From Candidatus Accumulibacter phosphatis (lineage in GTDB: Bacteria; Pseudomonadota; Gammaproteobacteria; Burkholderiales; Rhodocyclaceae), in contig NZ_SPMY01000016.1 of NCBI RefSeq assembly GCF_012939955.1, forward strand, positions 1 to 64,000: a stretch of DNA of 64,000 bases, given 5' to 3'. Of this stretch, positions 1-9,360 are shown piece by piece. Within the stretch, counting starts at the first letter, position 1. Each line of letters starts with the position of its first letter. Made by a program: the position numbers and the translations under genes. A model generated the notes under the pieces. That model made no database searches. It saw only the letters and a program-made list of their open reading frames with translations, and was not told the origin of the DNA.

Positions 1-254
1 GGAAACGGTCATGACTTTCATGATTTGGGGTGTCTCCACGTGTCATGACCGTTAATGTGAAAGTCGCGCAAGCGACTCACGAAACTCCCTTCCCGCTCGC
101 GGGAGAAGGGCCGGGGGTGAGGCGGGGAATTCAGGGAGCATGCTCCCTGCCCGGCGAACGATTCCGGCGTGCAAGCCGGAATGCGCACTGCAAGTGAGAG
201 GGGGGCGGTCCTGACTTTCATGATCAGGGGTGTCTCGACATGTCATGACCGTTA
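1..254. repeat. Composite dispersed repeat, copy 1 (A-B-C-A modules, cut by window start)
   Basis: Nearly identical to 15512-15766. Module A (8-54 and 223-254) is about 47 bp, bounded by inverted GGTCATGAC / GTCATGACC. Module B (55-115) holds two hairpins: AGTCGC-GCAA-GCGACT, and a CCCTTC/GAAGGG stem. Module C (about 116-222) holds the 16-bp palindrome AGGGAGCATGCTCCCT and the hairpin ATTCCGGC/GCCGGAAT. The last A module ends 17 bases before the start of the peroxiredoxin-like gene. Other copies lie at 15439, 36263, 38285, 45359, 51505 and 60151. Confidence 0.9.
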
Positions 255-271
255 GCCACAAGGAGATCCAG

Positions 272-820
272 ATGCATCTGAACGCATTGCTGCCGCGTTA
301 CCCGGTTCCCGCCCTGAATGTGGCGCTGACCTCCGGCGGGCGTTTCGTCCTCGGTGCGTCACCCGCCGAGCACTTCGACCTACTGGTTTTCTATCGCGGC
401 CTGCATTGCCCGATCTGTGCCAAATACCTGCTCGAGCTCGAACGCCTGGCGCCCGAGTTTGCGTCGCGTGGTGTGCAGATCGTGGCCATCAGCAGCGACG
501 GTGAAGAACGTGGCCGGCAAATGGCCGAGAAAGTTGGTGCCAAAGGCGTGCAGTTCGCCTACGCCCTGAGCCTGCGCAGCGCACGCCAATGGGGGCTGTA
601 TATCAGCACTTCGCGCGGCCAGACGTCGATCGGGATCGAGGAGCCCGAGCTGTTCAGCGAACCCGGTGTGTTCCTGGTTCGTCCGGATGGGACGCTGTAC
701 TACGGCGCGGTCCAGACGATGCCCTTCGCGCGTCCGCAGTTCCAGGATCTGCTCGGGGCGGTCGACTTCGCCATCAGCAAGGACTACCCGGCGCGCGGCG
801 AATTCACCGGCGCCGTCTAG
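272..820 (+). CDS. Peroxiredoxin-like (AhpC/TSA family) protein
   Basis: 182 residues with a thioredoxin fold of the AhpC/TSA redoxin type. An N-terminal strand is followed by FYRGLHCPICAKYL, in which the first Cys sits where the peroxidatic Cys of peroxiredoxins lies and a second Cys follows as CxxC. The usual PxxxTxxC context is replaced by RGLHCPIC, so this belongs to the divergent redoxin group (COG1225-like) rather than classical AhpC. The ATG at 272 was chosen because AAGGAG stands six bases upstream; an in-frame ATG at 230 lies inside the upstream repeat and has no ribosome site. It converges on gltX. Probable role: cytoplasmic thiol peroxidase or thiol-disulfide reductase; substrate unknown. 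Confidence 0.8.
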   Translation: MHLNALLPRYPVPALNVALTSGGRFVLGASPAEHFDLLVFYRGLHCPICAKYLLELERLAPEFASRGVQIVAISSDGEERGRQMAEKVGAKGVQFAYALSLRSARQWGLYISTSRGQTSIGIEEPELFSEPGVFLVRPDGTLYYGAVQTMPFARPQFQDLLGAVDFAISKDYPARGEFTGAV

Positions 821-845
821 CAAGCTAGCCAGCTGGCAAGCTTGC
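820..845. terminator. Palindromic hairpin between convergent genes
   Basis: GCAAGCT-A-GCCAG pairs with CTGGC-A-AGCTTGC, a 12-bp stem with one A/A mismatch. It lies exactly between the convergent peroxiredoxin and gltX genes. There is no U-tract on either side, so a bidirectional 3'-end role is only inferred. Confidence 0.4.
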
Positions 846-867
846 CGGTCTCGGCCCGCCGTCAGCG

Positions 868-2256
868 TCAGCCGGCGGCAGCCAGTCGCTTGAGTACCTC
901 TTCGCGCGGGAAAAGGGCGACTAGGGCATCGACCGACGGCGTCTGTTCCTGGCCGGTCAGCAGCACCCGCAGAGGCATCGCCAGCTTGGGCATTTTCAGC
1001 CCGTGCGCGGCGACGCTGTGCTTGATCAGGGCGCCAATCGCCGCCGGCTCCCAGGCGATGTTTGGCAGGCCGGCGACGAAGTCGGCCAGCGCCGGCAGGG
1101 CTTCCGGCGTCAGATGCTTGACCAGGAGTTCGCTTTTCGGAGTGATGTCGATGTAGAACACCGCCGCCGCGTCGGCCAGCTCATTGAGGTTGGCGACGCG
1201 CTCCTGGTATAGGGTGATCACCGCCGGCAGGGAAGGTGTTGCGCTGACCGTCACGCCGCGCGCTTGCAGGCGCGGCAAGACCAGCGCCGCCAGTCGCTGT
1301 GCCTCGGCGCGCTTGAGGTAGTGCGCGTTGAGCCAGTTGAGTTTCTCGGTGTTGAACTGCGCGGCCGACGGCGTGATGTGGTCGAGGTCGAACCACTCGC
1401 AGAACTGCGCCATCGAGAAGATTTCTTCGTCACCGTGCGACCAGCCCAGGCGCGCCAGATAGTTGAGCACCGCTTCCGGCAGATAGCCTTCCTCGTCGTA
1501 CTGCATGACGCTCACCGCGCCGTGGCGCTTGGAGAGTTTCTGGCCATCGTCACCGAGAATCATCGACAGGTGCGCGTATTGCGGCACTTGCACGCCCAGC
1601 GCCTGCAGGATGTTGATCTGCCGTGGCGTGTTATTGACATGGTCGTCGCCGCGAATGACCTGCGTGATGCCCATGTCGAAGTCGTCGACGACGACACAGA
1701 AGTTGTACGTCGGTGTGCCATCGGCGCGGGCGATCACCAGGTCGTCGAGTTCGGCGTTGGCAATTTCGATGCGCCCCTTGACCAGGTCGTCCCAGGCGAC
1801 GACGCCGTCGCTCGGGTTGCGGAAGCGTACCGCCGGCGAGACGCCGGCCGGCGGCGTCGGCAGGACCTTGCCCGGCTCCGGCCGCCAAGTGCCGTCATAG
1901 CGCGCCTTCAGTCCTTGCGCACGTTGCTCCTCGCGCAGGCGATCGAGTTCTTCGGGGGGCATGTAGCAATGGTAGGCCGTGCCGGCGGCGAGCATCTCGT
2001 CGATGACCACCTGGTAGCGCGCCATGCGCTGGGTCTGGTAGAAAGGCCCTTCGTCGTGGCTCAGGCCCAGCCAGTTCATGCCGTCAAGGATCGCCTGCAC
2101 GGCTTCAGGTGTCGACCGTGCCAGGTCGGTGTCCTCGATGCGCAGGATGAAGCTGCCGCCGTGGCGACGGGCAAAGGCCCACGAGAAGAGCGCGGTGCGC
2201 GCGCCGCCAATGTGCAGGAAGCCGGTCGGGGAGGGCGCAAAACGGGTGCGGATCAT
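868..2256 (-). CDS. gltX: Glutamyl-tRNA synthetase
   Basis: 462 residues, the usual length for bacterial GluRS. It charges tRNA-Glu with glutamate using ATP in the cytoplasm. The class I signature is at the N-terminus ([16 protein letters not shown], the HIGH-type motif), and the second signature KLSKRHG lies near residue 240. The C-terminal anticodon-binding helical domain is complete. The start at 2256 gives [12 protein letters not shown], typical of the family. It stands alone between the convergent peroxiredoxin gene and the co-directional diguanylate cyclase. Whether it is discriminating or also charges tRNA-Gln cannot be told from sequence alone. Confidence 0.97.
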   Translation of the reverse strand: MIRTRFAPSPTGFLHIGGARTALFSWAFARRHGGSFILRIEDTDLARSTPEAVQAILDGMNWLGLSHDEGPFYQTQRMARYQVVIDEMLAAGTAYHCYMPPEELDRLREEQRAQGLKARYDGTWRPEPGKVLPTPPAGVSPAVRFRNPSDGVVAWDDLVKGRIEIANAELDDLVIARADGTPTYNFCVVVDDFDMGITQVIRGDDHVNNTPRQINILQALGVQVPQYAHLSMILGDDGQKLSKRHGAVSVMQYDEEGYLPEAVLNYLARLGWSHGDEEIFSMAQFCEWFDLDHITPSAAQFNTEKLNWLNAHYLKRAEAQRLAALVLPRLQARGVTVSATPSLPAVITLYQERVANLNELADAAAVFYIDITPKSELLVKHLTPEALPALADFVAGLPNIAWEPAAIGALIKHSVAAHGLKMPKLAMPLRVLLTGQEQTPSVDALVALFPREEVLKRLAAAG

Positions 2257-2289
2257 GGCTGGGGGTCGCAGTCTGGCAAAGCGCCCATT

Positions 2290-5200
2290 TTAGACCCTAG
2301 ACCCCCCGTCGTCCCGCTGCTGTGCCGGCGGCTCTCTGCCGCGCTGTTCGCCATCGTAAAAGCGAATGAAATTTCGCCCGGCCTGCTTGGCTTCATACAT
2401 GGCCGCATCGGCCCGCTGCAGGATCTCGTCCTGCGTGGCTTGGTGACCAATGAACAAGGCGACGCCGATGCTCGCCGAGCACCGGTGGGTCAGCGTCGTG
2501 GCGCACTGTCCTGAGGACGGGATGCTCAGTCGATAGGGTTCTCGCAGGGCGACACGAATCTTTTCGGCGATGATGGCGGCTTTCTCCATTGACGCGTACT
2601 TGTCCGCAGCCAGCTCGCTGATCATCACCACGAACTCGTCGCCACCGAAGCGGGCGACGGTATCCACCTCGCGAACGCAGCTCTTCAGACGCCCAGCCGC
2701 CTCGACCAGGAGCAGGTCGCCGATGACGTGCCCATGCGCATCATTGAGCGGTTTGAAGTTGTCCAGGTCGACGAACATCACGGCACCATGGCAGGGTGCT
2801 CGCCCGCTGGCGGCCATCGTCTGCTGTAGACGGTCGTTGAGCAGGCGGCGATTGGGGAGCGCGGTCAGTGGGTCATGAAACGCCAGTTTGCGGACCTGGT
2901 CCTCGGCGTACTTGCGTTCGGTGATTTCCCTGCTGACGCCGTGATAACCGATGATCGTGCCCTGCGCGTCACGTTCCGGCGTGGAGAGGACTTCCAGCCA
3001 GATCAGGCTGCCATCCTGGCAGCGCTGTGGCAGTTCGAAGCGGGTAATCCCGGTGCGCACGCCCCGCCGTTCGGTTTCTGCGCGCAGCGCCTGTTTCTCC
3101 TTGAGAATGGCGATGCCCTCGGCGGTCAGCACTTCTGTCACGTGCCGACCGATGACCTGCTCTGCCTTGTAGCCGCGCAAGCGTTCGTCGGCCGGGCTGA
3201 TATAGGTGAAGTAGTGATCGCGGTCCTGCCGCCAGACGATGTCGGCAACATTCTCGGTGAGCAGGCGGTAGTGCGCCTCACTGGTGCGCAGCCGTTCAGC
3301 CGCGAGGTTGCGCTCGATGGCGATGCTGGCCAGGCGGGCGGATTGTTCGATCAGCTCGATATGGGCCGCGCTCGGGCTATGCGGGTGACGATGATAAATG
3401 GCGAAGGTACCGATTACTTTTCCCGGCGATGAGCGAACCGGTTCGGACCAGCAGGATCTCAGGCCGGCACTGGCCGCCAGCTCTCTGGCGCGCTCCCAGT
3501 AGGGATGCGTGGCGATATCTTCGACGATGACGCGCTGGCCGGTAAACGCCGCCGTTCCGCAGGAACCGGCTGCGGCGCGGATTTTCATCCCGTTGACCGC
3601 GGCGTTGAAGGAGTCTGGCAGGCTTGGGGCGGCGCCGGTGGTGAGGCGCTGGCCATCGTTGTCGACCAGCAGAATGCTGCACAGCATGCCCGGATTGAGT
3701 TCCTCTACACCCTGCGCCAGCGCTTCAAGAATGCCGTGTAGCGGCTCGCCTTCCGCAAGCAGTTGCAGGATGCGGCCGCGAAACTGTTCGTATTGCTCGG
3801 CGCGCTTGACGGCCGTGATATCGCTATGGGTGATCACTACGCCGCGCTCGATGTCGGGACCCAAAGGCATGACCGTCATCGTGAACCAACGCAGTTCTTG
3901 CGGCGAGTGGCAGGCATATTCAAGACTGAAGGAGGGCAAGCGGCGTTCCAGAACCGCTTCGATTCCAAGCCTGGGGTTGGCTGCATCATCGGCCAGGGCC
4001 GCAGCGTCGAGCGTGCAGAAAGCGAGGTAATTCGTGCCGGCTTCGGTATGCGCTGCGGGCTGCCCTGGCTGGCTGCTGTTCTCCCGCGAAAACCGCCGCC
4101 AACGCTTGTTCACCGCTTGTATGACGCCGTGCTGATCGAGGACGACGATTTCGGCAGCCATGGAATTGAGGATGGTGTTCTTGAAGGCTTCGCTTTCCTG
4201 CAACGCTTTTTCGCGATTTCCCAGGCTGTCGACGAGGTGATTGAAGCTGGCGATGAGTTCGCCAACTTCGTCATGGCGGGCTATCGGCAAGGGTTTCGGG
4301 AGCTGCTGCGTAGCCGACAAATGGGAGAGCAGCTTGGCGGCAGAAAGCATCGGCGCAAGCTGCCGATCCAATATCCACCACGTTGCGGCGGCTGCCAACA
4401 GGGTCAGTAGCAGCGCCGCCAGCAGCATGCGCTGCTGCATCGCGCGAATCGGGGCAAAAGCTTCAGCGGTCGGAAGGATGGCCACCATGTCCCAACCTGA
4501 AACCGGGATTCTCCTGGCCGAGCTCAGTACCTTGGTGCCAACGCTACTGACGAAGACGATGGGTCCCTCGAAACCTTCGATAAAGCGATCGATCGTCGGA
4601 TTGACGCCTGGCGACGGCAAGTGGGCCATGACGCGACTCTTGTCGGTAGCGGTGATGATCTGGCGGTACTGCGGTGCAACAAGAAGAAAACCACCGGTCT
4701 TGCCGTAGCGGCCGTCGGTGATGTGGTCGAGAAAGTTGGGTATGGCCAGATTGACGACCCCACTCACGGCGCCAATCACATGGTCACGTGGGTCACGAAT
4801 GGCTACGGTCATGCCAAAAACCGGCGCCTGCAGTTTCTTGCCTATCACAGGCCGGCTGATCGTCAATTTTCCTTCCTGTAGCGCCGTAGCGACGCTGTCG
4901 ATGTCCGTGTAATTGACACCGAGTCGCTCAGGGGCGGGAGGAAATTCGGCGACCGCTGTACCGTCGAGTCGATGGACAATGATGCCGGCGTTGAATGGTT
5001 CGCCTTCGAGAGTCAGGCTCTGCGCCAGGAAAGCCTGCAAGGTGGTGGTGTTGGCCAGCATCGCCGGAGTAATTCTGCTGGCAATTCTCGCCAGAATTGC
5101 CAGGCGGTCGCCCAATTCGTGATTCAGCTCGTCGGCCAGCAGGGAGACCGTCGACAATTGCTGGTCACCCAATAGACGTTCCATATCCGCCCGCAAGGTC

Positions 5201-5346
5201 TGGCTGCTGTAAAAAGCCAGTGACCAAATGCTGACAAGGAAGATGGTCAGCGTAAACAAGGTGATTCTCGTCTTGAGCGAGCGCCCTTTGAAGCGAGTCC
5301 AGTTCACGAGGTTTTCACGCAGTCGATAATATTTTTGGATTGGCAA
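2290..5346 (-). CDS. Membrane diguanylate cyclase with Cache, HAMP, PAS, GAF, PAS and GGDEF domains
   Basis: 1018 residues. The protein has an N-terminal membrane helix (about residues 25-48), a long periplasmic dCache-like sensor (50-300), a second helix (about 305-330, LLLAALLLT region) and HAMP (330-385). A PAS domain, a GAF domain (about 530-680) and a second PAS with PAC (690-815) follow. The C-terminal GGDEF domain has RFGGDEFVVM near residue 900. An inhibitory RxxD site (REVD) lies five residues before GGDEF, so product inhibition by c-di-GMP is expected. No EAL domain follows. It should make c-di-GMP from two GTP in response to an extracellular signal. It is transcribed away from the cytochrome operon that begins 389 bases upstream. 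The ligand is unknown. Confidence 0.92.
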   Translation of the reverse strand: MPIQKYYRLRENLVNWTRFKGRSLKTRITLFTLTIFLVSIWSLAFYSSQTLRADMERLLGDQQLSTVSLLADELNHELGDRLAILARIASRITPAMLANTTTLQAFLAQSLTLEGEPFNAGIIVHRLDGTAVAEFPPAPERLGVNYTDIDSVATALQEGKLTISRPVIGKKLQAPVFGMTVAIRDPRDHVIGAVSGVVNLAIPNFLDHITDGRYGKTGGFLLVAPQYRQIITATDKSRVMAHLPSPGVNPTIDRFIEGFEGPIVFVSSVGTKVLSSARRIPVSGWDMVAILPTAEAFAPIRAMQQRMLLAALLLTLLAAAATWWILDRQLAPMLSAAKLLSHLSATQQLPKPLPIARHDEVGELIASFNHLVDSLGNREKALQESEAFKNTILNSMAAEIVVLDQHGVIQAVNKRWRRFSRENSSQPGQPAAHTEAGTNYLAFCTLDAAALADDAANPRLGIEAVLERRLPSFSLEYACHSPQELRWFTMTVMPLGPDIERGVVITHSDITAVKRAEQYEQFRGRILQLLAEGEPLHGILEALAQGVEELNPGMLCSILLVDNDGQRLTTGAAPSLPDSFNAAVNGMKIRAAAGSCGTAAFTGQRVIVEDIATHPYWERARELAASAGLRSCWSEPVRSSPGKVIGTFAIYHRHPHSPSAAHIELIEQSARLASIAIERNLAAERLRTSEAHYRLLTENVADIVWRQDRDHYFTYISPADERLRGYKAEQVIGRHVTEVLTAEGIAILKEKQALRAETERRGVRTGITRFELPQRCQDGSLIWLEVLSTPERDAQGTIIGYHGVSREITERKYAEDQVRKLAFHDPLTALPNRRLLNDRLQQTMAASGRAPCHGAVMFVDLDNFKPLNDAHGHVIGDLLLVEAAGRLKSCVREVDTVARFGGDEFVVMISELAADKYASMEKAAIIAEKIRVALREPYRLSIPSSGQCATTLTHRCSASIGVALFIGHQATQDEILQRADAAMYEAKQAGRNFIRFYDGEQRGREPPAQQRDDGGSRV

Positions 5347-5734
5347 TGGGGAAGCTTAATACATTTTCCGCCAGCATGGTTTTTCAAAAAAAACTTCTTT
5401 GGCAGCGCCTGCCTGCGTCCGGGAGGGCCTGCAGGTCTCTTGAATAGCGGCAGAGGGGGCGGGTGCCTTGTCGGTCGTCAGCTTGCGTGGAACCACCTTG
5501 CGCCTCGGCTGCCAAAGCTCCGTCAGTCGCGGCAGCGCGAAGAGGGTGCCGGCACGATAATTTAACAAGAGTTCGCGCTGCGGACGCTGGCACTGAATTA
5601 GGGCGTGGCGCCGAGAATGGCGGCGCTTGACAGGGCGGGCATGCGAACAGATACTGCCCTGCCGTCGACTGCACTACCGACGAGTCTCCCACGTTTGGGG
5701 TTTCAAGCTGTTTGTGTCCGTCAGGAGAGAACGC
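5347..5734. other. Divergent intergenic region between diguanylate cyclase and cytochrome operon
   Basis: 388 bases. A small minus-strand reading frame (5356-5568, TTG start) and a plus-strand one were examined; neither has a ribosome site or recognisable product. The region should hold the promoters of both flanking transcripts. No clear -35/-10 pair was found. A GGAG at 5723 precedes the cytochrome start. Confidence 0.5.
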
Positions 5735-8356
5735 ATGAAACGTACTCTGCTTGCCGCTTTGGCGGCGACGCTCATTCTCGGTGCTGGCTTCGGTGTTTTC
5801 TACCAGCGCGACATCAATTTCGGCGACGCGTATGCGCAAGGCGCAGCGGGTTCCCCGCTTGCCGCTCCCGCTGAACAAAGCCTTCCGGAAGCGTCGATCA
5901 TCGACCAGGATGCTCCGTATTACGAAGCTTGTGCCCGCGAAGGACTGAGTGATTCGGAATGCGTCGGACGGCTGATCTGGTTCAAGGCCACCGCCGGTAA
6001 CGACCGCTTCCATACCTATACCCTGCAGCAGCGCATTGGCGTCCTGGTCGACTGGTTCCGCGTCCTGCGATCCGATCAGCGCGACGATCGTTTCTGGGCC
6101 TGGGGAATCATCAACGATCCCTCGTGCTGCAAACCCGGCGATCCCGACTGCCCGGCCAAGTCGGTGGCGGAAACCTATGGCTTCGACTGGTGTCCTGGCG
6201 ACGACGTGCTCCTGAAGTATGTCGGCAAGCCGGGCTACATCGACCCGGCCTGCGGCCTCAAGGATGCGGCCCTCGACCCGGACGACCCGCACAGCCAGGG
6301 CGGCAAGCTCGACCAACGGCACTCCGCCTGCGATCTCAAGTTCGGCACCTCCACGGGAGCGCTGGGAATTCGCAAGTTTCCCAATCCACGCTTCGACGCC
6401 GCCAAGTGGCAGGCCTTGAATGGCGAACCCGGAAGCTGGTCGGGCTTTGACCGCCCACTGATCGACAAGACCGGCATCGCCTCCGATCAGCGCGTCAGTC
6501 GGCTGTCCGATGGCTCGGTCGAGCCGCCATTCCTGATCGGCACTTCCTGCGGTTCCTGCCATATCGCGTTCGATCCGCTCAACCCGCCAGCCGACCCGGC
6601 GCATCCCAAGTGGGAGAATCTCAAGGGGCTGATCGGCAACCAGTACACGCGCATGTCCGAACTGCTCGGTTCGGGCCTGCCGATGAGCAGTCTCGAGTAT
6701 CAGATGTTCGCGCACGCCCGTCCCGGGGTCACCGACACTTCGGCGATTTCGCATGACCAGGTCAACAATCCGGGGACCATCAATGCCCTGATCAATGTCG
6801 CGCAGCGGCCGGTATTCAAGGGTGAAGTGGTAACCAAATGGCGCAAGGCGGCGAGCTGCGGCAGCGAGACCGACGCGGGCAAGTGCTGGTGCGAGCCGGG
6901 TCGCGAAGGCAAGTGCTGGGAGAAGAGCACCCGCGACGACGACACCACGCCGGTCAATCTCGGCGGCCAGAAAGTTGTATTGCCCGGCGTCCATCACATC
7001 CTCAAAGGCGGCGAAGACTCGACCGGCGCGCTGGAAGCGATCCAGCGCGTGTACTTCAACATCGGCTCCTGCTCCGAGCAGTGCTGGGTCAATCACCTCG
7101 CCGACATGCGCGAGGTGGACCCGGAGCAGCGCGGTTTCGGACAGACACCTTTCGACATTGGCCAGTGCCGCCGCGATTGCCCGAACTTCCGGGCCGTCGA
7201 GGACCGCTTGCAGAACGTGCTCGATTTCTTTGCCTCTGCCGAGTCGGATCAGACCGACCTCTACGCGGCGTTGGCCAATGTTCGCCAGGCCGGTTCAAGT
7301 GGCCTGGTTTATGGTCGCGCCGATTTGGTCCGCGACCTGGAAAGCGAATTCGGCGCCGGTGCCGTTGGCCGCGGACAGCTGGTCTTCGCCGAAAACTGTG
7401 CGCGCTGCCATTCGAGCATTCCCGAGAGCGAAGGCGGCTCGTTCAAGAATCGCGACTTCGCCGCCGCCAGCGAAACGCATCCGCGCCAGGTAAGGGCCGA
7501 TTTCCTGGGCAACGATCAGGCGACACCGGTCACCGAGGTCGGCACTTTCCGTTGCCGCTCGCTGCACTCCAACCACAAGGCGGGCAACCTGTACATGGAA
7601 TCGGCGTCGGACACCCTGCGCCAGCGCGAGGTCGTTGCCGACATTCCCGAGCGCGACGAACTCAAGGATGCCGGTCGCGGCTACCTGCGCAATGTCTCGC
7701 TGGTCAATATCTGGGCGACCGCGCCGTTCATGCACAACAACGCCATCGGGCCGGAAATCTGCGGCAAGCCGGCGAACAAGGCCAACGACTTCCACCGCGC
7801 CCGCTATGTCGATAGCGCTGGCCTGCTCCTCGCACGGCAGCCCGATTGCCTGCGCTACGACCCGAGCGTCGAGGGCCGCTTCGACCTCTACAAGCTGTCG
7901 ATGTTCGAGCTGCTGAACCCCAAGGAACGGGGCAGCAAGCGGACGTTGACCAACGCCGACCTGATCATCGACGTCGGCATACGACCGCTCGACGGCAAGA
8001 CCGAGAAGCCGCTGTTCGATTTCGGGCAGGTGAAGATTCCGGCCGGTACCAGCGCCGGTTTCCTGAATGGCCTGATGCACAAGCAGCTGATCGGCGACCT
8101 GTTCCTTGCCAAGCGCCACCCGGACAAGCTCGAAGCGGCCGGCAAGGCGAGCCTCTTGCCGACGCTGCAGACAATCGCCGACGAGATCATCAAGAATCCG
8201 TCGCGCTTCGTCGAAATTCTGCGTGAGCAGCGCGATTTCATCAGTGCCAATTACCAGAGCTGCACCGAGGAGATCGAAAACCAGGGTCACCGCTTCGGCG
8301 AGGATCTTTCCGAGGCCGACAAGAAAGCGCTCACCGCTTTCCTCGCCACGCTGTAA
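5735..8356 (+). CDS. Exported diheme cytochrome c, RoxA/MauG-like, first gene of cytochrome operon
   Basis: 873 residues. There is an N-terminal signal peptide (MKRTLLAALAATLILGAGFG), then two heme c sites, CGSCH near residue 272 and CARCH near residue 555. The C-terminal part has IWATAPFMHNNAIGP, matching the conserved A-P-Y-x-H-N stretch after the second heme in the RoxA/MauG/CCP superfamily. About twenty further cysteines, including CWCEPGREGKC, suggest disulfides in the periplasm. The protein is larger than RoxA (about 680 residues). The ATG at 5735 follows AGGAGAG; an upstream in-frame extension to 5627 lacks a signal peptide. It is followed after 19 bases by a lipoprotein gene. Role: electron transfer or oxidation of an unknown substrate. 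Confidence 0.85.
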   Translation: MKRTLLAALAATLILGAGFGVFYQRDINFGDAYAQGAAGSPLAAPAEQSLPEASIIDQDAPYYEACAREGLSDSECVGRLIWFKATAGNDRFHTYTLQQRIGVLVDWFRVLRSDQRDDRFWAWGIINDPSCCKPGDPDCPAKSVAETYGFDWCPGDDVLLKYVGKPGYIDPACGLKDAALDPDDPHSQGGKLDQRHSACDLKFGTSTGALGIRKFPNPRFDAAKWQALNGEPGSWSGFDRPLIDKTGIASDQRVSRLSDGSVEPPFLIGTSCGSCHIAFDPLNPPADPAHPKWENLKGLIGNQYTRMSELLGSGLPMSSLEYQMFAHARPGVTDTSAISHDQVNNPGTINALINVAQRPVFKGEVVTKWRKAASCGSETDAGKCWCEPGREGKCWEKSTRDDDTTPVNLGGQKVVLPGVHHILKGGEDSTGALEAIQRVYFNIGSCSEQCWVNHLADMREVDPEQRGFGQTPFDIGQCRRDCPNFRAVEDRLQNVLDFFASAESDQTDLYAALANVRQAGSSGLVYGRADLVRDLESEFGAGAVGRGQLVFAENCARCHSSIPESEGGSFKNRDFAAASETHPRQVRADFLGNDQATPVTEVGTFRCRSLHSNHKAGNLYMESASDTLRQREVVADIPERDELKDAGRGYLRNVSLVNIWATAPFMHNNAIGPEICGKPANKANDFHRARYVDSAGLLLARQPDCLRYDPSVEGRFDLYKLSMFELLNPKERGSKRTLTNADLIIDVGIRPLDGKTEKPLFDFGQVKIPAGTSAGFLNGLMHKQLIGDLFLAKRHPDKLEAAGKASLLPTLQTIADEIIKNPSRFVEILREQRDFISANYQSCTEEIENQGHRFGEDLSEADKKALTAFLATL

Positions 8357-8375
8357 GGAAACGGGAGATCACATC

Positions 8376-9329
8376 ATGCGACTGCCGCACACCTTTGCCC
8401 TGAGCCAACTGCGCACCCAGCGCACCCAGCGCACTGACCGGATGTCACGCTTCGCGCTTGGCGCGCTAGCCACCCTCACCGCGCTTGCCCTTGCCGCGTG
8501 CAGCAAGCCGGAACCCCCGGATATCAAGTTCGCGCCTTATGCCAAGAGCTACCAGACGAAAATGAGCCTGGCGCAGGTCGACTATCAGTATCCGATTCCA
8601 CCGGCTGAGCTGGCGAAGATCACGCCCGACTATCTGGCGACGCTGGACGAGGAGCAGATTGATCAGATCTACGCCCGCCTGACTGCCGGTCCGATCCCCG
8701 ATGGCGCTTTCGAAGGTCGCATCCTGCTGCCGCGTGGAAGCAGCGGCAAGTTCCGGCTTTCCGAGCTGGTCGGTGGCTTCAGTGGCACCGTCCTGCACCT
8801 CAAGGGACTGGTCGTCGAGGAAATTGGCGAAGTCCTCTGGCGCGGCAAAGTGTTCTTCCGCGACGAAGGCGTGCTGCGCAACCGCATCGAGGATCTGTCA
8901 CTGCTCAAGAAGCTCGGCCTGGTCGAAGGTGAGCCGCAGAAGATGAGTTATGCGGGCAAGGAAACCTGGTTGCTGTTCCCGGCCAAGCTCTATTGCGGCC
9001 AGAGTCTGCTCGACTCGCGGCGCGAATCGATCATCATCGATTATTTCTTTAGCGACGAAATTCCCGGTTACCAGGAAAGTCCCGATTACCTTGCCGGCCG
9101 GCGCGGACTCAAGGTGCGCGACGAAATCCGCATGATCCGCCCCGGCTTTTACCTTGGCCGCGCCTATCTGGACCGCGGTTTCGCGCTCAATTTCACGCTT
9201 TACGACAAAGCCACCGACGAGAAGGCTCAGGCGAATTTCGTCGCCACCGGCAAGGTGCAGGAAGACTGCTGGCCGGGAACGCAGCAACGCACCGTGGTCG
9301 CTGCTGCTGGCAAGTCTGCCAAGCCCTGA
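8376..9329 (+). CDS. Lipoprotein of unknown function in cytochrome operon
   Basis: 317 residues. An N-terminal stretch rich in Arg/Thr/Gln precedes a second Met (8442) that starts a good lipoprotein signal, MSRFALGALATLTALALAAC. The Cys of LAAC is the predicted lipidation site. The mature protein has no CxxCH motif and no family I recognise. It is mixed alpha/beta, with LPRGSSGKFRLSELVGGFSG and an aromatic-rich C-terminal half. The GGGAG before 8376 favours that start, but 8442 gives a more ordinary signal peptide. Its place between diheme cytochromes suggests a membrane-tethered partner or chaperone of that system. Confidence 0.75.
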   Translation: MRLPHTFALSQLRTQRTQRTDRMSRFALGALATLTALALAACSKPEPPDIKFAPYAKSYQTKMSLAQVDYQYPIPPAELAKITPDYLATLDEEQIDQIYARLTAGPIPDGAFEGRILLPRGSSGKFRLSELVGGFSGTVLHLKGLVVEEIGEVLWRGKVFFRDEGVLRNRIEDLSLLKKLGLVEGEPQKMSYAGKETWLLFPAKLYCGQSLLDSRRESIIIDYFFSDEIPGYQESPDYLAGRRGLKVRDEIRMIRPGFYLGRAYLDRGFALNFTLYDKATDEKAQANFVATGKVQEDCWPGTQQRTVVAAAGKSAKP

Positions 9330-9360
9330 GTCTGGCAAAGCCTGGGCATGGCAGCTGACG

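Noticed and set aside
1264-2514. Long plus-strand reading frame opposite gltX
   Set aside because: It is antisense to a full, unmistakable gltX; composition is that of a shadow frame in high-GC DNA.
5356-5568. Small minus-strand frame between the diguanylate cyclase and cytochrome genes
   Set aside because: TTG start without ribosome site, no family resemblance.
5384-7096. 570-codon minus-strand frame opposite the first cytochrome gene
   Set aside because: Overlaps a gene with signal peptide and two heme motifs on the other strand; no ribosome site or recognisable domain.
6838-8290. Long alternate frames within the first cytochrome gene (325 and 331 codons)
   Set aside because: Arg/Ala-rich shadows of the heme protein frame.
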